From positions 62,001 to 126,000 of the forward strand of contig JBFGKE010000006.1 of assembly GCA_041576815.1 (NCBI GenBank): a stretch of DNA of 64,000 nucleotides, written 5' to 3'. The stretch comes from SG8-38 sp041576815. GTDB lineage: Bacteria > Myxococcota_A > Polyangia > Polyangiales > Houyiibacteriaceae. Numbering within the stretch: position 1 is the first letter of the stretch; every line of letters starts with the position of its first letter. Made by a program: the position numbers and the translations under genes. The notes under the pieces were generated by a model. That model did not search any database. It worked only from the letters and a program-made list of their open reading frames with translations, and was not told where the DNA came from. Shown in pieces: positions 8,472-17,111 of the stretch.

Positions 8472-9131
8472 CTACTCAATTTTGGTGATTCGGGGAGGCC
8501 TGGGACGTTTGCGCCGAGCTTTTCGCCGAGTGTCGAACGTCTGAGTCACCACGAAGATCTGGTCGGCATCCGCCAGGCGCCTTTGGTGCGAGGGGAACTG
8601 AGGGGTGAGGCGGGGATGCGCGTTGGTATCTAGCTTGAGGACGAAATCGGTACCGGGAGCACCTCGCACCGAGAAGTGGGCAACACCGGCATCGTTCGTT
8701 CGTGCGACCTCGCGCCCGTCTAGCAGCACAGGCAACCCCGCGAGGCCTTCAGCCCTCACCACGAACACCGCGAGTCGGCTCTCGTGTCTGCACCGGAGCG
8801 TGACCTCGATGGGAAGAACGCGCGCCGCGATGCCCTTGAACTCTCTCGAGCGAAGCACCTTCGGCGCGTCTGCATCACGATATCCCCGAGGGCACCTGTG
8901 CCCGATGCGCAGCGGCCCGCCAGGCTTTGCTGCAACCTCCACCGATAGCGCACCTCGCTCGTCTGTGGCGCCGACTTGGTCCCCGTTTACGACGACGGTT
9001 GCTCCCTGGACGGGGATGCCAGGATCGGACTCGACGATGAAGGTCAACACCGAAGATGTCGCTTCGCCCGCATCTGGCCGGCAAGACGACAGCAGAGCAA
9101 CGCCCAACACGAAGCTAGACCGCCTCGTCAT
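8472..9131 (-). CDS. Putative lipoprotein at the end of the Tad locus
   Basis: Unrecognised 219-aa protein. ATG at 9131 is chosen because it overlaps the upstream stop (ATGA) and starts a short signal peptide with lipobox L-S-S-C. The first module after the Cys (about 25-85) looks like a small beta-sandwich of the carboxypeptidase-regulatory or PEGA type, with a P-V-Q-G-A-T-V-V-V-N-G pattern. A second such module with L-L-D-G-R-E-V-A follows at about 125-170. The C-terminus is strongly basic. It is the last gene of the coupled Tad chain, so an envelope role in pilus assembly is plausible, but this is inference. Confidence 0.65.
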   Translation of the reverse strand: MTRRSSFVLGVALLSSCRPDAGEATSSVLTFIVESDPGIPVQGATVVVNGDQVGATDERGALSVEVAAKPGGPLRIGHRCPRGYRDADAPKVLRSREFKGIAARVLPIEVTLRCRHESRLAVFVVRAEGLAGLPVLLDGREVARTNDAGVAHFSVRGAPGTDFVLKLDTNAHPRLTPQFPSHQRRLADADQIFVVTQTFDTRRKARRKRPRPPRITKIE

Positions 9132-9694
9132 GGGCATTTCGAACCGCATCGGAGCTTCGTACCCAGCACTCTGACGACATCCTGGAACGCCGGCTCGTCA
9201 GGGAAGAGGCTCACAAGCCGCGAGTAGTGAATCCGCGCACGCTGGAAGTCATTGGTGGCGAGCAGCGTGGCTCCCTCGAGCTCGAGCGCAGCGCGTTTCC
9301 CTGCGTCGGACTCGCGTACAAAGACATCCGGGGCGCGGTCGGCGAGGGGCCAGCTTGCTGTCCCGATTTCGAGCTCGCGTGAGGGGGAGACGGGAAGAGC
9401 CATACGAGAGGCGCCTAGCGCGACGATCGCGCTGTTCAAATTCTCGATGGCTTGCCGCTGATGGTAGACAACACCGCCGGCTGCAATCACCAAAGGAAGC
9501 GCAGCTAGGAGGCCTCTGTACGCAAAGAGGTGTCGTGACCAACGCCCTATGGCAGCGATGGGGCGTTGGACCGGCGCTCGTGTCCACCGCTTGCCAAGCC
9601 CTTCTGCGCTGGCCTCGCCGCGTCGCGAGCGTTGGTCGACCTGTGTGCGGTCCTCGTCTTGATCCGCGATGATGAGCGTCGGCGGCAAGCTCAT
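9128..9694 (-). CDS. Single-pass membrane protein, Tad locus
   Basis: Unrecognised 188-aa protein. ATG at 9694 is chosen because it forms an ATGA overlap with the stop of the second cpaF; longer reading into that gene gives an Arg/Cys-rich, unlikely N-terminus. An N-terminal cytoplasmic segment of ~65 mostly polar, charged residues is followed by one hydrophobic helix (about residues 65-83) and a C-terminal region with a tetratricopeptide-like helix pair (F-Q-R-A-R-I-H-Y-S-R-L near 150) and two Cys near the end. It may link the second ATPase to the envelope or recruit a partner. No function is assigned. Confidence 0.6.
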   Translation of the reverse strand: MSLPPTLIIADQDEDRTQVDQRSRRGEASAEGLGKRWTRAPVQRPIAAIGRWSRHLFAYRGLLAALPLVIAAGGVVYHQRQAIENLNSAIVALGASRMALPVSPSRELEIGTASWPLADRAPDVFVRESDAGKRAALELEGATLLATNDFQRARIHYSRLVSLFPDEPAFQDVVRVLGTKLRCGSKCP

Positions 9695-10686
9695 TCGGCA
9701 CTCCCCCTCGACCCTTGCTCGTAAGCACACGCAAGGCCGTATCCGCGCTCGGGATCGAAACCGCACACCTTGGCAACATGGGTAACGCGGCGCGAACCGT
9801 CCGAGCCGCGTGAGACGTGCACGATTGTATCGACCGCAGAAGCGATCTGGGTTCGCAAGACGGAGAGCGGAACATCGACATCACTCATCAAAGCCATGGT
9901 TTCGAGGCGGCTCAGTGTGTCCAACGGCAGCGTCGCGTGAACGGTCGAGAGACATCCACGATGACCAGAAGTCATGGCCTGAATCAAGTCGAGCGCCTCA
10001 CCACCACGTATTTCGCCGATGACGATCCTATCCGGCCGCAACCGAAGAGTAGCGCGAAATAGTTCTCGGACGGTGACGGCGCCACGGCCGCGCAAGTCCG
10101 CGGGCTGCGCTTCGAGGTGAACGACGTGCGGCAAGTCGAGCCTGAGCTCGCGAGAATCTTCAATCACGACGATACGCTCATCGGACGGCACGAGACAAGC
10201 CAACGCACTAAGGAGAGAAGTCTTCCCAGACCCACTTCCTCCGGCGACGATTACGTTGTCCCGCGCGAGGATTGACGCGACCAGACACTCGGCGGCGTCG
10301 GCAGCAACGGTGCCAGTCTCGACCAACGCATCGAGCGTAATCGACATGTGGCGCAGACGGCGAATGCAAACCACGGGACCGGCGGGCGACGCAGGCGGGA
10401 CCACTGCTTCAACGCGAGACCCGTCAGGAAGTCGCGCCTCGAGAATAGGTCGACCTGAATCGACTTCGCGCCCCACGAATTGCGAGAGGTTTCGAAGGGC
10501 TGACATCAACGCATGCTCCGACTCGAAGCGGCTGCCCGTTCGATGAAGCCGGCCGGACCTCTCGACATAGATTTCGTCGTGCCCGTTGATCATGATTTCA
10601 CTCACCGAATCGTCGGCAAACAGCTGCGCGACCGGCGAAAAGAGCGAGGCGACGGTTTGGTCGAAGACGTGGCGGGGAAGACTCAC
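9691..10686 (-). CDS. Second CpaF/TadA-type secretion ATPase
   Basis: A 331-aa hexameric type II/IV secretion ATPase of the CpaF/TadA family, which would power pilus subunit extrusion or retraction at the inner membrane. Seen: family opening F-x-D-D-S-V-S-E-I-M-I-N-G near 24-35, Walker A GGSGSGKTS at 149-157, an Asp-box I-E-D-S-R-E-L, Walker B I-V-I-G-E-I-R-G-G-E-A, and a His-box with S-T-V-H-A-T, so it looks catalytically complete. Unlike the first CpaF here it has no FHA domain and lacks the long N-terminal linker. Start (ATGA) and stop (ATGA) both overlap neighbours. Having two CpaF paralogues in one Tad locus is unusual. Confidence 0.9.
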   Translation of the reverse strand: MSLPRHVFDQTVASLFSPVAQLFADDSVSEIMINGHDEIYVERSGRLHRTGSRFESEHALMSALRNLSQFVGREVDSGRPILEARLPDGSRVEAVVPPASPAGPVVCIRRLRHMSITLDALVETGTVAADAAECLVASILARDNVIVAGGSGSGKTSLLSALACLVPSDERIVVIEDSRELRLDLPHVVHLEAQPADLRGRGAVTVRELFRATLRLRPDRIVIGEIRGGEALDLIQAMTSGHRGCLSTVHATLPLDTLSRLETMALMSDVDVPLSVLRTQIASAVDTIVHVSRGSDGSRRVTHVAKVCGFDPERGYGLACAYEQGSRGSAE

Positions 10687-11366
10687 GGCGGTGCACCTCC
10701 GAGCGACTGATCCTGGGTGTCCAGCAATAGCGGAGGCGAGCCCTTTGGTAGACCGACCCCCTGCTCGAGCAGCGATCTAACCTCGGCAGCATGAGACCCG
10801 TGCGGCGCTAGTCGAAGGTATTCCTCGAGGTGCGCGCCTGCGCGCCCGTCAGCCTGACGGAGGTAAACGAGCGCTAGCCGATAGTGTGGCAGCGCTTGGA
10901 CGGGTTGGGATTCGACGATGCGCTCGAGCTCGTCTCGGGCACGGGAGTCGTCACCGAGGGCTTCGTGAATGCTCGCAAGCACGAGACGAAGCGGCCAGTC
11001 CCCGGGATGGCGACGCAGGTAGTCCGAGGAGTGGCGCAGGGCGGACTCGTACCGACTGGCCGCGACGCAGACACGGACGAGCCAGTAGACCACGGCCGCT
11101 TCTTCATAGCCTCGCTGCCGCGCCGCGTTGAGGTACTGTTCGGCGCGAAGGAAGTCACCCGCGGCCCCGAAGGAGATTCCGATAGCAAAGAGATCCTCCG
11201 TTGCGACGTCGCTCAACTCTGTCGCCACGTCCGGCCCACGTCGGACGGAAGCATGGTGGCAGCCCAGGCACGACAGAATGAAGGCCAACGCGATATGCAG
11301 CCCATCGCTATGGAGTCGCCGCGCGCGCTGCAACCCGTCCAACGCTTTTTTCCAGCCAATCGACAT
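10683..11366 (-). CDS. TPR lipoprotein, TadD-like
   Basis: A 227-aa protein with a hydrophobic N-terminal segment (about 24-36) ending in L-S-C-L-G-C, a possible lipobox, then helix-turn-helix repeats of tetratricopeptide type from about 55 to 210 (pairs such as F-L-R-A-E-Q-Y-L-N-A-A and S-R-A-R-D-E-L-E-R-I-V). Tad loci usually contain a TPR lipoprotein, TadD, needed for secretin assembly, and this is the best candidate here. The ATG at 11366 gives a 59-base overlap with the upstream gene, so the real start may lie downstream, for instance at the in-frame TTG near 11288. The stop overlaps the second cpaF start (ATGA). Confidence 0.65.
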   Translation of the reverse strand: MSIGWKKALDGLQRARRLHSDGLHIALAFILSCLGCHHASVRRGPDVATELSDVATEDLFAIGISFGAAGDFLRAEQYLNAARQRGYEEAAVVYWLVRVCVAASRYESALRHSSDYLRRHPGDWPLRLVLASIHEALGDDSRARDELERIVESQPVQALPHYRLALVYLRQADGRAGAHLEEYLRLAPHGSHAAEVRSLLEQGVGLPKGSPPLLLDTQDQSLGGAPP

Positions 11367-11862
11367 AGTCGTGGTTCCTCACGTCCTCCGTAAACAACAA
11401 GAGGCGATTGAGCTCGCCCAATGCTGTTTTCCAATCCTCTCGCACGAGTGCGTTTGCGAGATTGAGTCGAGCCGCCGCGTAGTCGGCATTGACTCGATGG
11501 ATGAGTGCCGCGGCCGCGCTGCCTGTTCGAGTCACTGAGTGGCGCGCACGGACGGTCCGATAGCAGGCCTCCGCCTCCCGGTAGCCAAGCACCGCGTCCA
11601 CACCGTCTCGGGGATCGTAGGCGTAGCGGTCTGCGCGCATCCTTGCGCGCTCTTCGAGCTCGCGAGCGGCAGCCAGTGCATCCAAGGGCCGAGGGCACAC
11701 ATTGGCGCCCTCGAACAGGTCCGGGAAGTCATCGATCGCCGGGGGCGCCGGGTCAACGCGGGTGCCGCAACCTGTTGGCGCAGCGACAAGCACGACCGTG
11801 AGCTCGACGCCGAAAGCGAGAGCCGCCCATTTCCTTCGCACCGGTGCGGCAGTGATCGTCAC
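11308..11862 (-). CDS. Putative exported TPR-like protein, Tad locus
   Basis: Unrecognised 184-aa protein. GTG at 11862 is preferred because it overlaps the tadC stop (GTGA) and starts a plausible N-terminal signal segment ending near T-G-C-G-T (possible lipobox with imperfect -3 residue). The mature part is helical and Ala/Arg-rich, with A-A-A-R-E-L-E-E-R-A-R and Y-R-E-A-E-A-C-Y-R-T segments resembling TPR pairs. Together with the following TPR lipoprotein it may form the outer-membrane side of the Tad machine. Length and family give no firmer call. Confidence 0.6.
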   Translation of the reverse strand: MTITAAPVRRKWAALAFGVELTVVLVAAPTGCGTRVDPAPPAIDDFPDLFEGANVCPRPLDALAAARELEERARMRADRYAYDPRDGVDAVLGYREAEACYRTVRARHSVTRTGSAAAALIHRVNADYAAARLNLANALVREDWKTALGELNRLLLFTEDVRNHDYVDWLEKSVGRVAARAATP

Positions 11863-12767
11863 GGGCCCAAGCCTCCGGTCATGAACCGCACGACGACAGG
11901 ACCGAGAAGCAAGACAATCACACAAAGAAAGATGAGGGTCATCGGACCCAGGAGCATGAGCGCAGCAGATGAGGCTGTCTGCTCGGCAGCGATGCTCCTT
12001 CGGAGCCGCTGAGTTTGTGCTTGAATCGTGAGCACCTTGGCGAGCGGCGTGCCTTTGTTCTCGGCTTGCGCGACGCTGCTCACGAACTCTCGCACCGGCG
12101 GCGTCGGAACACGTTCTGCAAGACCCCCGAGCACGCGCCTCCGGGTGTGGCCCAGCTCCAGCTCCCGCAGAATGCGGCCGAACTCTTCTATGATTGGTTC
12201 GTTCGGATCGGCCGCGCTATCGACGATCTCGCGGAGCGAGCCAGGAAAGTCGAGTCCCGCACCCATGCACATGGCGGCGAGCTCGACAGCCCCAGGGAGC
12301 ATGCGATCGATGCTTCGAGCTCGCGTCCGAGCAACGCTGAGGATCCGGAGCCACGGAACCAGTGTCCCCAGGCACACCACAATCACGGACAAGGCGGGCG
12401 ATAGGGCAAGCACCTGGCAGAGAAGAAACGACAGAAGTCCCAGGGTGGTCCCACAAAGTAAGCACGCGGCGATTAGCTCGTCGTCCGAGAACCCCAAGTG
12501 ATCGCCCGCTCGGTTCAAGGCTCTCCGCAGGCGCCGGCGCAGGTTCGGGACCCGCAGCCCCGAAACCCAAGTCGCGACGGAGCGCACCACAGGCTCCGCG
12601 AGTGCGAAAGGTCCAGGCCGGCTGAGCGCTCGCCGTCGTTTGAGACCCCGCGTGCCGAGCGTAGGCTTCGGCGCCGCAGGCGTCATCGTGAGCCGAAAGG
12701 TGAGGCCTGCAGCGCCGGCGAGTACGAGAGAAAACGCCGCAGCAAGTAGGAACCCCAACCCGCTCAT
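11859..12767 (-). CDS. tadC: TadC-type pilus platform protein (GspF domain)
   Basis: Inner-membrane platform protein of 302 aa for the Tad pilus. ATG at 12767 overlaps the tadB stop (ATGA) and begins a hydrophobic helix; the reading frame upstream lies over tadB. Seen: one N-terminal membrane helix (about 5-27), a basic cytoplasmic part, two adjacent hydrophobic segments near 110-150, the GspF-type helical core with M-C-M-G-A-G-L-D near 175-182, and a C-terminal helix. It would pair with TadB under the CpaF motor. Confidence 0.85.
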   Translation of the reverse strand: MSGLGFLLAAAFSLVLAGAAGLTFRLTMTPAAPKPTLGTRGLKRRRALSRPGPFALAEPVVRSVATWVSGLRVPNLRRRLRRALNRAGDHLGFSDDELIAACLLCGTTLGLLSFLLCQVLALSPALSVIVVCLGTLVPWLRILSVARTRARSIDRMLPGAVELAAMCMGAGLDFPGSLREIVDSAADPNEPIIEEFGRILRELELGHTRRRVLGGLAERVPTPPVREFVSSVAQAENKGTPLAKVLTIQAQTQRLRRSIAAEQTASSAALMLLGPMTLIFLCVIVLLLGPVVVRFMTGGLGP

Positions 12768-13624
12768 CGCAAGTCTGCCTTCGCAATCTGTTGCGCCCAA
12801 ATCACGGCGACCAGCCACGCCAGCCCGCACGCCAAGAGAATCCCCCGCCCGAGGCCGTGACTGAGCATCGGATCGAACCAAGTGCGGTTGAGCCAAGCGA
12901 TCACGATGCACAGAACGAAGGGGAGAGACGCAAGCACCAGGACCTGGCCTCGCCCCTCGGCGGTTTTGGTCCGGAGCACCCCTTCCAAACGGGTCGCCTC
13001 GCGCAAAGCTGCGGACGCACGCTGGAGCGTCCCGGGAAGATCACCCCCCGTCTTCCGGGCGATGATGATCGTCGCAAATGCACCGGAAATGACGGTGCTG
13101 TTGATGCGCCGGCCAGAGGATCGAAGCGCGCGATCGAGAGGCGCTCCTAGATGAAGCTCTTTCACGAGAAGATCGACCTCCTCACTGAAAGGAGCGGGAA
13201 CGAGAGCGACTGTCGACGCGATTGCTTCGCCGACCGAAGGGGTGGCCTTCAGCGCGTTCGCAAGCATCAGCAGCCACGTATCGAGCTGACCTTCGAGCTT
13301 CGCCACGCGCTCGCGGTGCTTGCGTGCGAGAACTAGCAATGGCGTCGCTGCTGCAAAGAACGCGACGGCGACGACCGCCCAGCTTCGCGACAGGAACGAC
13401 GCAAACAGGAGTGCGACGCACAGTAGAACCTGCAGACGCGCGATTTCCGTGCCGGTACTCCCCAGCATCAGGAAGCTCGCATGCCGGTCCAATCTCGACG
13501 CGTAGCGGTAAAATAGCCGCTCGGCGGCGCTCGCCTTCAAAGAAACCGCTCCGTAGCCGAGCAGGCCAGCACCCGGGACCAGTAGCGCGCCCGCTCCCAC
13601 GAGCAGCCACAGCTCGAACGTCAT
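12764..13624 (-). CDS. tadB: TadB-type pilus platform protein (GspF domain)
   Basis: A 286-aa membrane protein. Seen: an N-terminal hydrophobic helix (about 5-30), two helices near 65-100, a GspF cytoplasmic bundle at about 105-245 with L-L-M-L-A-N-A-L-K-A-T-P-S-V-G-E-A, and two C-terminal helices. This layout is typical of TadB, the partner of TadC in the Tad inner-membrane platform. Its start overlaps the end of FHA-cpaF (ATGA) and its stop overlaps tadC, so all three are translationally coupled. Confidence 0.85.
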   Translation of the reverse strand: MTFELWLLVGAGALLVPGAGLLGYGAVSLKASAAERLFYRYASRLDRHASFLMLGSTGTEIARLQVLLCVALLFASFLSRSWAVVAVAFFAAATPLLVLARKHRERVAKLEGQLDTWLLMLANALKATPSVGEAIASTVALVPAPFSEEVDLLVKELHLGAPLDRALRSSGRRINSTVISGAFATIIIARKTGGDLPGTLQRASAALREATRLEGVLRTKTAEGRGQVLVLASLPFVLCIVIAWLNRTWFDPMLSHGLGRGILLACGLAWLVAVIWAQQIAKADLR

Positions 13625-15189
13625 AGGTACTCTCCACCCTGGACGAGGCCTTGAGCGATGAACTCGTCCAAGAAAGTCGGAACGTACCCAGTGGCTCGGT
13701 GCTCACCTAAGACCTCGCCCGACGGTCCGGTACCGGTGCGGCGAAAAATGAAAACATCACGGAGCACCAGCTCGCCGTCCTCCCCCAGCCGGCCCACCTC
13801 GGTAACAGCGGTGAGCCGTCGTGAACCGTCGGAGAACCTCGTTTGTTGGATGACGACGTGTACGCTGCATGCGATCTGCTCTCGAACGGTCCGCGGCGAA
13901 ACGTCGAGCCCGGACATGAGGCACAGCGTTTCGATGCGCTTGATCGCTTCTTCGGAGCTGTTTGCGTGGGTCGTCGTCATCGACCCTTCGTGGCCGGTGT
14001 TCATGGCTTGGAGCATGTCGATTGCTTCGCCAGCTCGACACTCGCCGACGATGATGCGGTCAGGTCGCATCCGAAGAGCGTTCTTGACGAGGTCTCGGAT
14101 CGTGAAGCCGCCCGTGCCCTCCAAGTTGCGCGGTTTCGCCTCGAGCGACACCACGTGAGGCTGGTTGAGGCGAAGCTCGGCGGCATCTTCGATGGTGACG
14201 ATTCGCTCGTCTGCAGAAATCTCAGTGGACAGCACGTTCAAGAGTGTCGTCTTGCCGCTTCCGGTGCCCCCTGAGATCACGACGTTCTTCCTCGCACGCA
14301 CACAGCGGCGCAGGAACATCGCCATCGACTCGTTGAGGCTCCCGCTTTCGATCAGCTGGGCCATGCTGAGTCGATCTCGGGAGAACTTGCGAATTGTGAT
14401 GCAGGGCCCTCGGACGGCGAGGGGTGGAATGATAGCGTTTACGCGCGAGCCGTCCTTCAAGCGCGCATCGACCAGTGGCGTGCTCTCGTCAATCCTCCGG
14501 CCCAGCGGCGTGACAATTCGCTCGATCGCGGCACGGCAGGACTCATCGTCCATGAAGTGGAGTGGGGTCAGGGTGATCTTGCCACGTCGCTCGACGTATA
14601 TCGTCGCTGGGTCGACGACCATGATCTCGGAAACCGTATCGTCTTCCAGCAGGTCTTGAAGCGGTCCGAGACCGAGCACCTCATCGGTCATTTCGGCGAC
14701 TAGCTCGTCTGCTCGGGATGCAGGTGCCAGCTCGGCCACGATTCTAAAAAGCGCCTCGATGACCCTGGGACGCAAAGCGTCCGCATCCATTTCGGATGCA
14801 TCGAGCGACGCTAGGTCGAGATGATCGAGAAGCGAGCGGTGGATGCGTCGCTTCAGCGCAGGCGACACTGGATCGTCCGACGGTGCCTCGGTGGCTCGAA
14901 TGCGAAGCAAGTATGGGCCGATCTCTGCCTCCCCCGTCCCGAGAAGATCGCAGCCCTCGGCTCCCATTGGTTTTCCATCGAGGACGGTCCCGTTCGAGGA
15001 GCAGTCGATGGCGCGGGGCCCCCCGGGTCGCATTTCGACGCGCAGATGAAACCGGCTTACCGCTTGGGAAGGCAAGACGACATGACAGGAGGGGTCCCGG
15101 CCGATGTGCAGTGCCTCCGTTTCGGCCACGTGAATCCGCTGGTTGGCGCCGTCGGGCGCTCGAACTGATACCGTAAAACCTGACTTCAC
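13621..15189 (-). CDS. cpaF: FHA-CpaF fusion: Tad pilus ATPase with phosphothreonine-binding domain
   Basis: A 522-aa protein joining an N-terminal FHA domain to a full CpaF/TadA ATPase. FHA signs: G30-R31, S45-R46-x-H48 and S-S-N-G-T at 64-68, the residues that normally grip a phosphothreonine peptide. ATPase signs: Walker A GGTGSGKTT at 307-315, I-E-D-A-A-E-L Asp-box, Walker B I-I-V-G-E-C-R-A-G-E-A, and M-T-T-T-H-A-N His-box. It is the main motor candidate for Flp secretion, placed between secretin and tadB as in classical loci. The FHA part suggests control by Ser/Thr phosphorylation; two such kinases lie elsewhere in the window, but no direct link is shown. The stop overlaps tadB (ATGA) and the start overlaps the secretin stop. 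Confidence 0.9.
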   Translation of the reverse strand: MKSGFTVSVRAPDGANQRIHVAETEALHIGRDPSCHVVLPSQAVSRFHLRVEMRPGGPRAIDCSSNGTVLDGKPMGAEGCDLLGTGEAEIGPYLLRIRATEAPSDDPVSPALKRRIHRSLLDHLDLASLDASEMDADALRPRVIEALFRIVAELAPASRADELVAEMTDEVLGLGPLQDLLEDDTVSEIMVVDPATIYVERRGKITLTPLHFMDDESCRAAIERIVTPLGRRIDESTPLVDARLKDGSRVNAIIPPLAVRGPCITIRKFSRDRLSMAQLIESGSLNESMAMFLRRCVRARKNVVISGGTGSGKTTLLNVLSTEISADERIVTIEDAAELRLNQPHVVSLEAKPRNLEGTGGFTIRDLVKNALRMRPDRIIVGECRAGEAIDMLQAMNTGHEGSMTTTHANSSEEAIKRIETLCLMSGLDVSPRTVREQIACSVHVVIQQTRFSDGSRRLTAVTEVGRLGEDGELVLRDVFIFRRTGTGPSGEVLGEHRATGYVPTFLDEFIAQGLVQGGEYL

Positions 15190-16334
15190 CGCACTTCCTC
15201 CGATTGGGCTGTGGTTGCCCCTCGCTGGTCGAGTCGCGGCTGGTCGATGAGCTCACGCGTGTCGACGCCGCCGTGAAAGCTGTCGTAAACGCGAAGCGCT
15301 TCCTCGACCCGGTTGCGCTGAGCGAGACTGACCGGCTCGACGACCGAGGGGACGATCAGCATGTAGGACTCGTTGTCCTCGGTCTCGCGCCCGTGCGTCC
15401 CGAAGAGAGCGCCAATGAAAGGAACGAGTGCGAGCCCGGGAATGCCTTCCTTGGTGCGACGCTCGGATCTAGCTCGGATCCCCGCGAGTGAGACGGACTG
15501 GCCCAAGTCCAGATTTACGAGTGTCTCGAGGTGTGAGGTGACGCGCCCCGGGATCCCCTGCACTCCCCGCTGAGCGTCGAGGTCCGAAATATCTGCAACG
15601 ATCTCGAGCTCGATGCGACCGGTTTTTCGATCGTACTTGGGAAGCACACTCACCTTCGTTCCGAACTCGATAGCTTGCACATTCACCGTGAGATTGTTCT
15701 GCACTTGGACGTTGAACTCGCCGCCCGAGGTGAAAAGGGCTTCGGTACCGTTCGCGGTCACGAGCGTGGCTTGTCGGTACGTTTTCGCCCAGCCCTTGGC
15801 CTGCGCGAGGTCGAAGCTCGGCAAAAAGGTTTGTGGCAAGATCTGGAACGCACTCCGCGTCGGTCGACCGGTCCCGCCGGTGATCGCGATGGCTGCTTCC
15901 GATGGAGTGATTGTGCTGCCGATGTTTCCAGGGGAATTGAGGCCGATTCGGTGGCTGTAGCGGTCCTGAATCGAAACGAAGTAGAGGTCGAGTCTGATGT
16001 TCTCGCGTCCCCCAAGCCCTTTGTGACCATCGGCGGCAATAACCTGGATGTTGTGTTGGACTTGCTCGCCGTCGAGTTGGAACAGAAGTAGCGAGGTGGT
16101 TCCTTCTTTTTTCCCTACGATGACGAAGCGACTCTGGTCGCGCGTGACGCGAACATCGGCAATGCCCGGCACGCCCTCCGAGTAGCTCCGTACTCCGCGC
16201 GCTGGCAGGCTCTTCTGTTCGCCAACCCGCAAGACCATCGAACGAACGGCATCGAGATCGGCGAAAGCTCGTCGCTCGAAGAGCGTCAAAAATACATAGA
16301 GGGCGATTGCCAAAAGACGAAATGGAGCGCGCAT
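15186..16334 (-). CDS. cpaC: CpaC/RcpA-type pilus secretin
   Basis: Outer-membrane secretin of 382 aa for Flp pilus exit. Seen: signal peptide (1-25, ending A-F-A-D), the pilus-assembly N-domain at about 30-105 (with V-G-E-Q-K-S-L and G-I-A-D-V-R-V), and a C-terminal secretin domain ending with G-I-P-G-L-A-L-V-P-F-I-G-A-L-F, which matches the family's I-P-x-L-G-x-L-F signature. It is somewhat shorter than many CpaC proteins. It overlaps the FHA-cpaF start by four bases and directly follows cpaB. A pilotin is not obvious but could be one of the locus lipoproteins. Confidence 0.9.
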   Translation of the reverse strand: MRAPFRLLAIALYVFLTLFERRAFADLDAVRSMVLRVGEQKSLPARGVRSYSEGVPGIADVRVTRDQSRFVIVGKKEGTTSLLLFQLDGEQVQHNIQVIAADGHKGLGGRENIRLDLYFVSIQDRYSHRIGLNSPGNIGSTITPSEAAIAITGGTGRPTRSAFQILPQTFLPSFDLAQAKGWAKTYRQATLVTANGTEALFTSGGEFNVQVQNNLTVNVQAIEFGTKVSVLPKYDRKTGRIELEIVADISDLDAQRGVQGIPGRVTSHLETLVNLDLGQSVSLAGIRARSERRTKEGIPGLALVPFIGALFGTHGRETEDNESYMLIVPSVVEPVSLAQRNRVEEALRVYDSFHGGVDTRELIDQPRLDQRGATTAQSEEVR

Positions 16335-17111
16335 CTAGTCAACCCTTTCGATTCGTAAACGTCGTTGGCGACGCGCTCTCTTCTCTTGTTCGAGAACGTC
16401 CGAGTCGTCCGTCTCAGGCAGCGTCTCGTTGATCTCGAGGTCGTTTCCATTCCTCAGCACCAACGTCAGGGTTCCCTCGCGTCGTGCATGTGCGAGCAGG
16501 CTCGCTTGGTCGACGGTCACCAACAGAGTGACTGAATCGGACCCCGCAGGGCGGAGCTCTGCTCGGTCGTCTACGATCGTGTTGCCGACCGCGAGAATCA
16601 GAACGTTTTGCAGGAGCGTGACCGTGACCAGCTTCCCATCCGTTCCAGGCTTCAGTCTGGTGAGCAGAACATCGGCTCGGTCGCCAGGTTGGGCCAGTGC
16701 GCCAAAACCCCGGCGACCGACCTCAGCAAGGCCGATTGCCCTCATTCCCTTGGGGATTCGGCTGGACAGGGAACCGACGTCGCGCGATGTCGTCGAGAGG
16801 TCGGTCCAAAGCAGTGTCTGGCCAGATTGAAGATCGATGGAGGAGCGCACGCCAAGCACGCGCGGGATGTCCGATGCGAGCACCTGCCGGTCCTCGAGGT
16901 AGGCCTCGGGCAATGTGCGCACGACTAGTGATTGCTCGGATAGCGGAGTGCCAGCGGCCACGTCGCGCCGCATCGCTAGCAGCTCGATTGGCCTGCCCCC
17001 TGTGGCGTCGCGCTGGAACTGCCGGACGTAGAGTGCCAAGAGGATGAAGCCAACCGTCATCGCGGCAAGCGACGCGATAATCGCAGCGCGTGGCCGGTTG
17101 ACGCTCACCAT
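16335..17111 (-). CDS. cpaB: CpaB/RcpC-type Flp pilus assembly protein
   Basis: A 258-aa periplasmic protein with an N-terminal anchor (about 10-29), then a SAF domain (about 40-105, starting with M-R-R-D-V-A-A-G-T-P-L) and the RcpC part with a G-D-R-A-D-V-L-L-T segment at about 143-151. CpaB supports secretin gating and pilus assembly. Start choice: ATG at 17111 or GTG at 17108; the GTG would form a GTGA overlap with the upstream stop. The stop lies one base before the secretin start. The cpaB-cpaC-cpaF order is that of standard Tad loci. Confidence 0.88.
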   Translation of the reverse strand: MVSVNRPRAAIIASLAAMTVGFILLALYVRQFQRDATGGRPIELLAMRRDVAAGTPLSEQSLVVRTLPEAYLEDRQVLASDIPRVLGVRSSIDLQSGQTLLWTDLSTTSRDVGSLSSRIPKGMRAIGLAEVGRRGFGALAQPGDRADVLLTRLKPGTDGKLVTVTLLQNVLILAVGNTIVDDRAELRPAGSDSVTLLVTVDQASLLAHARREGTLTLVLRNGNDLEINETLPETDDSDVLEQEKRARRQRRLRIERVD

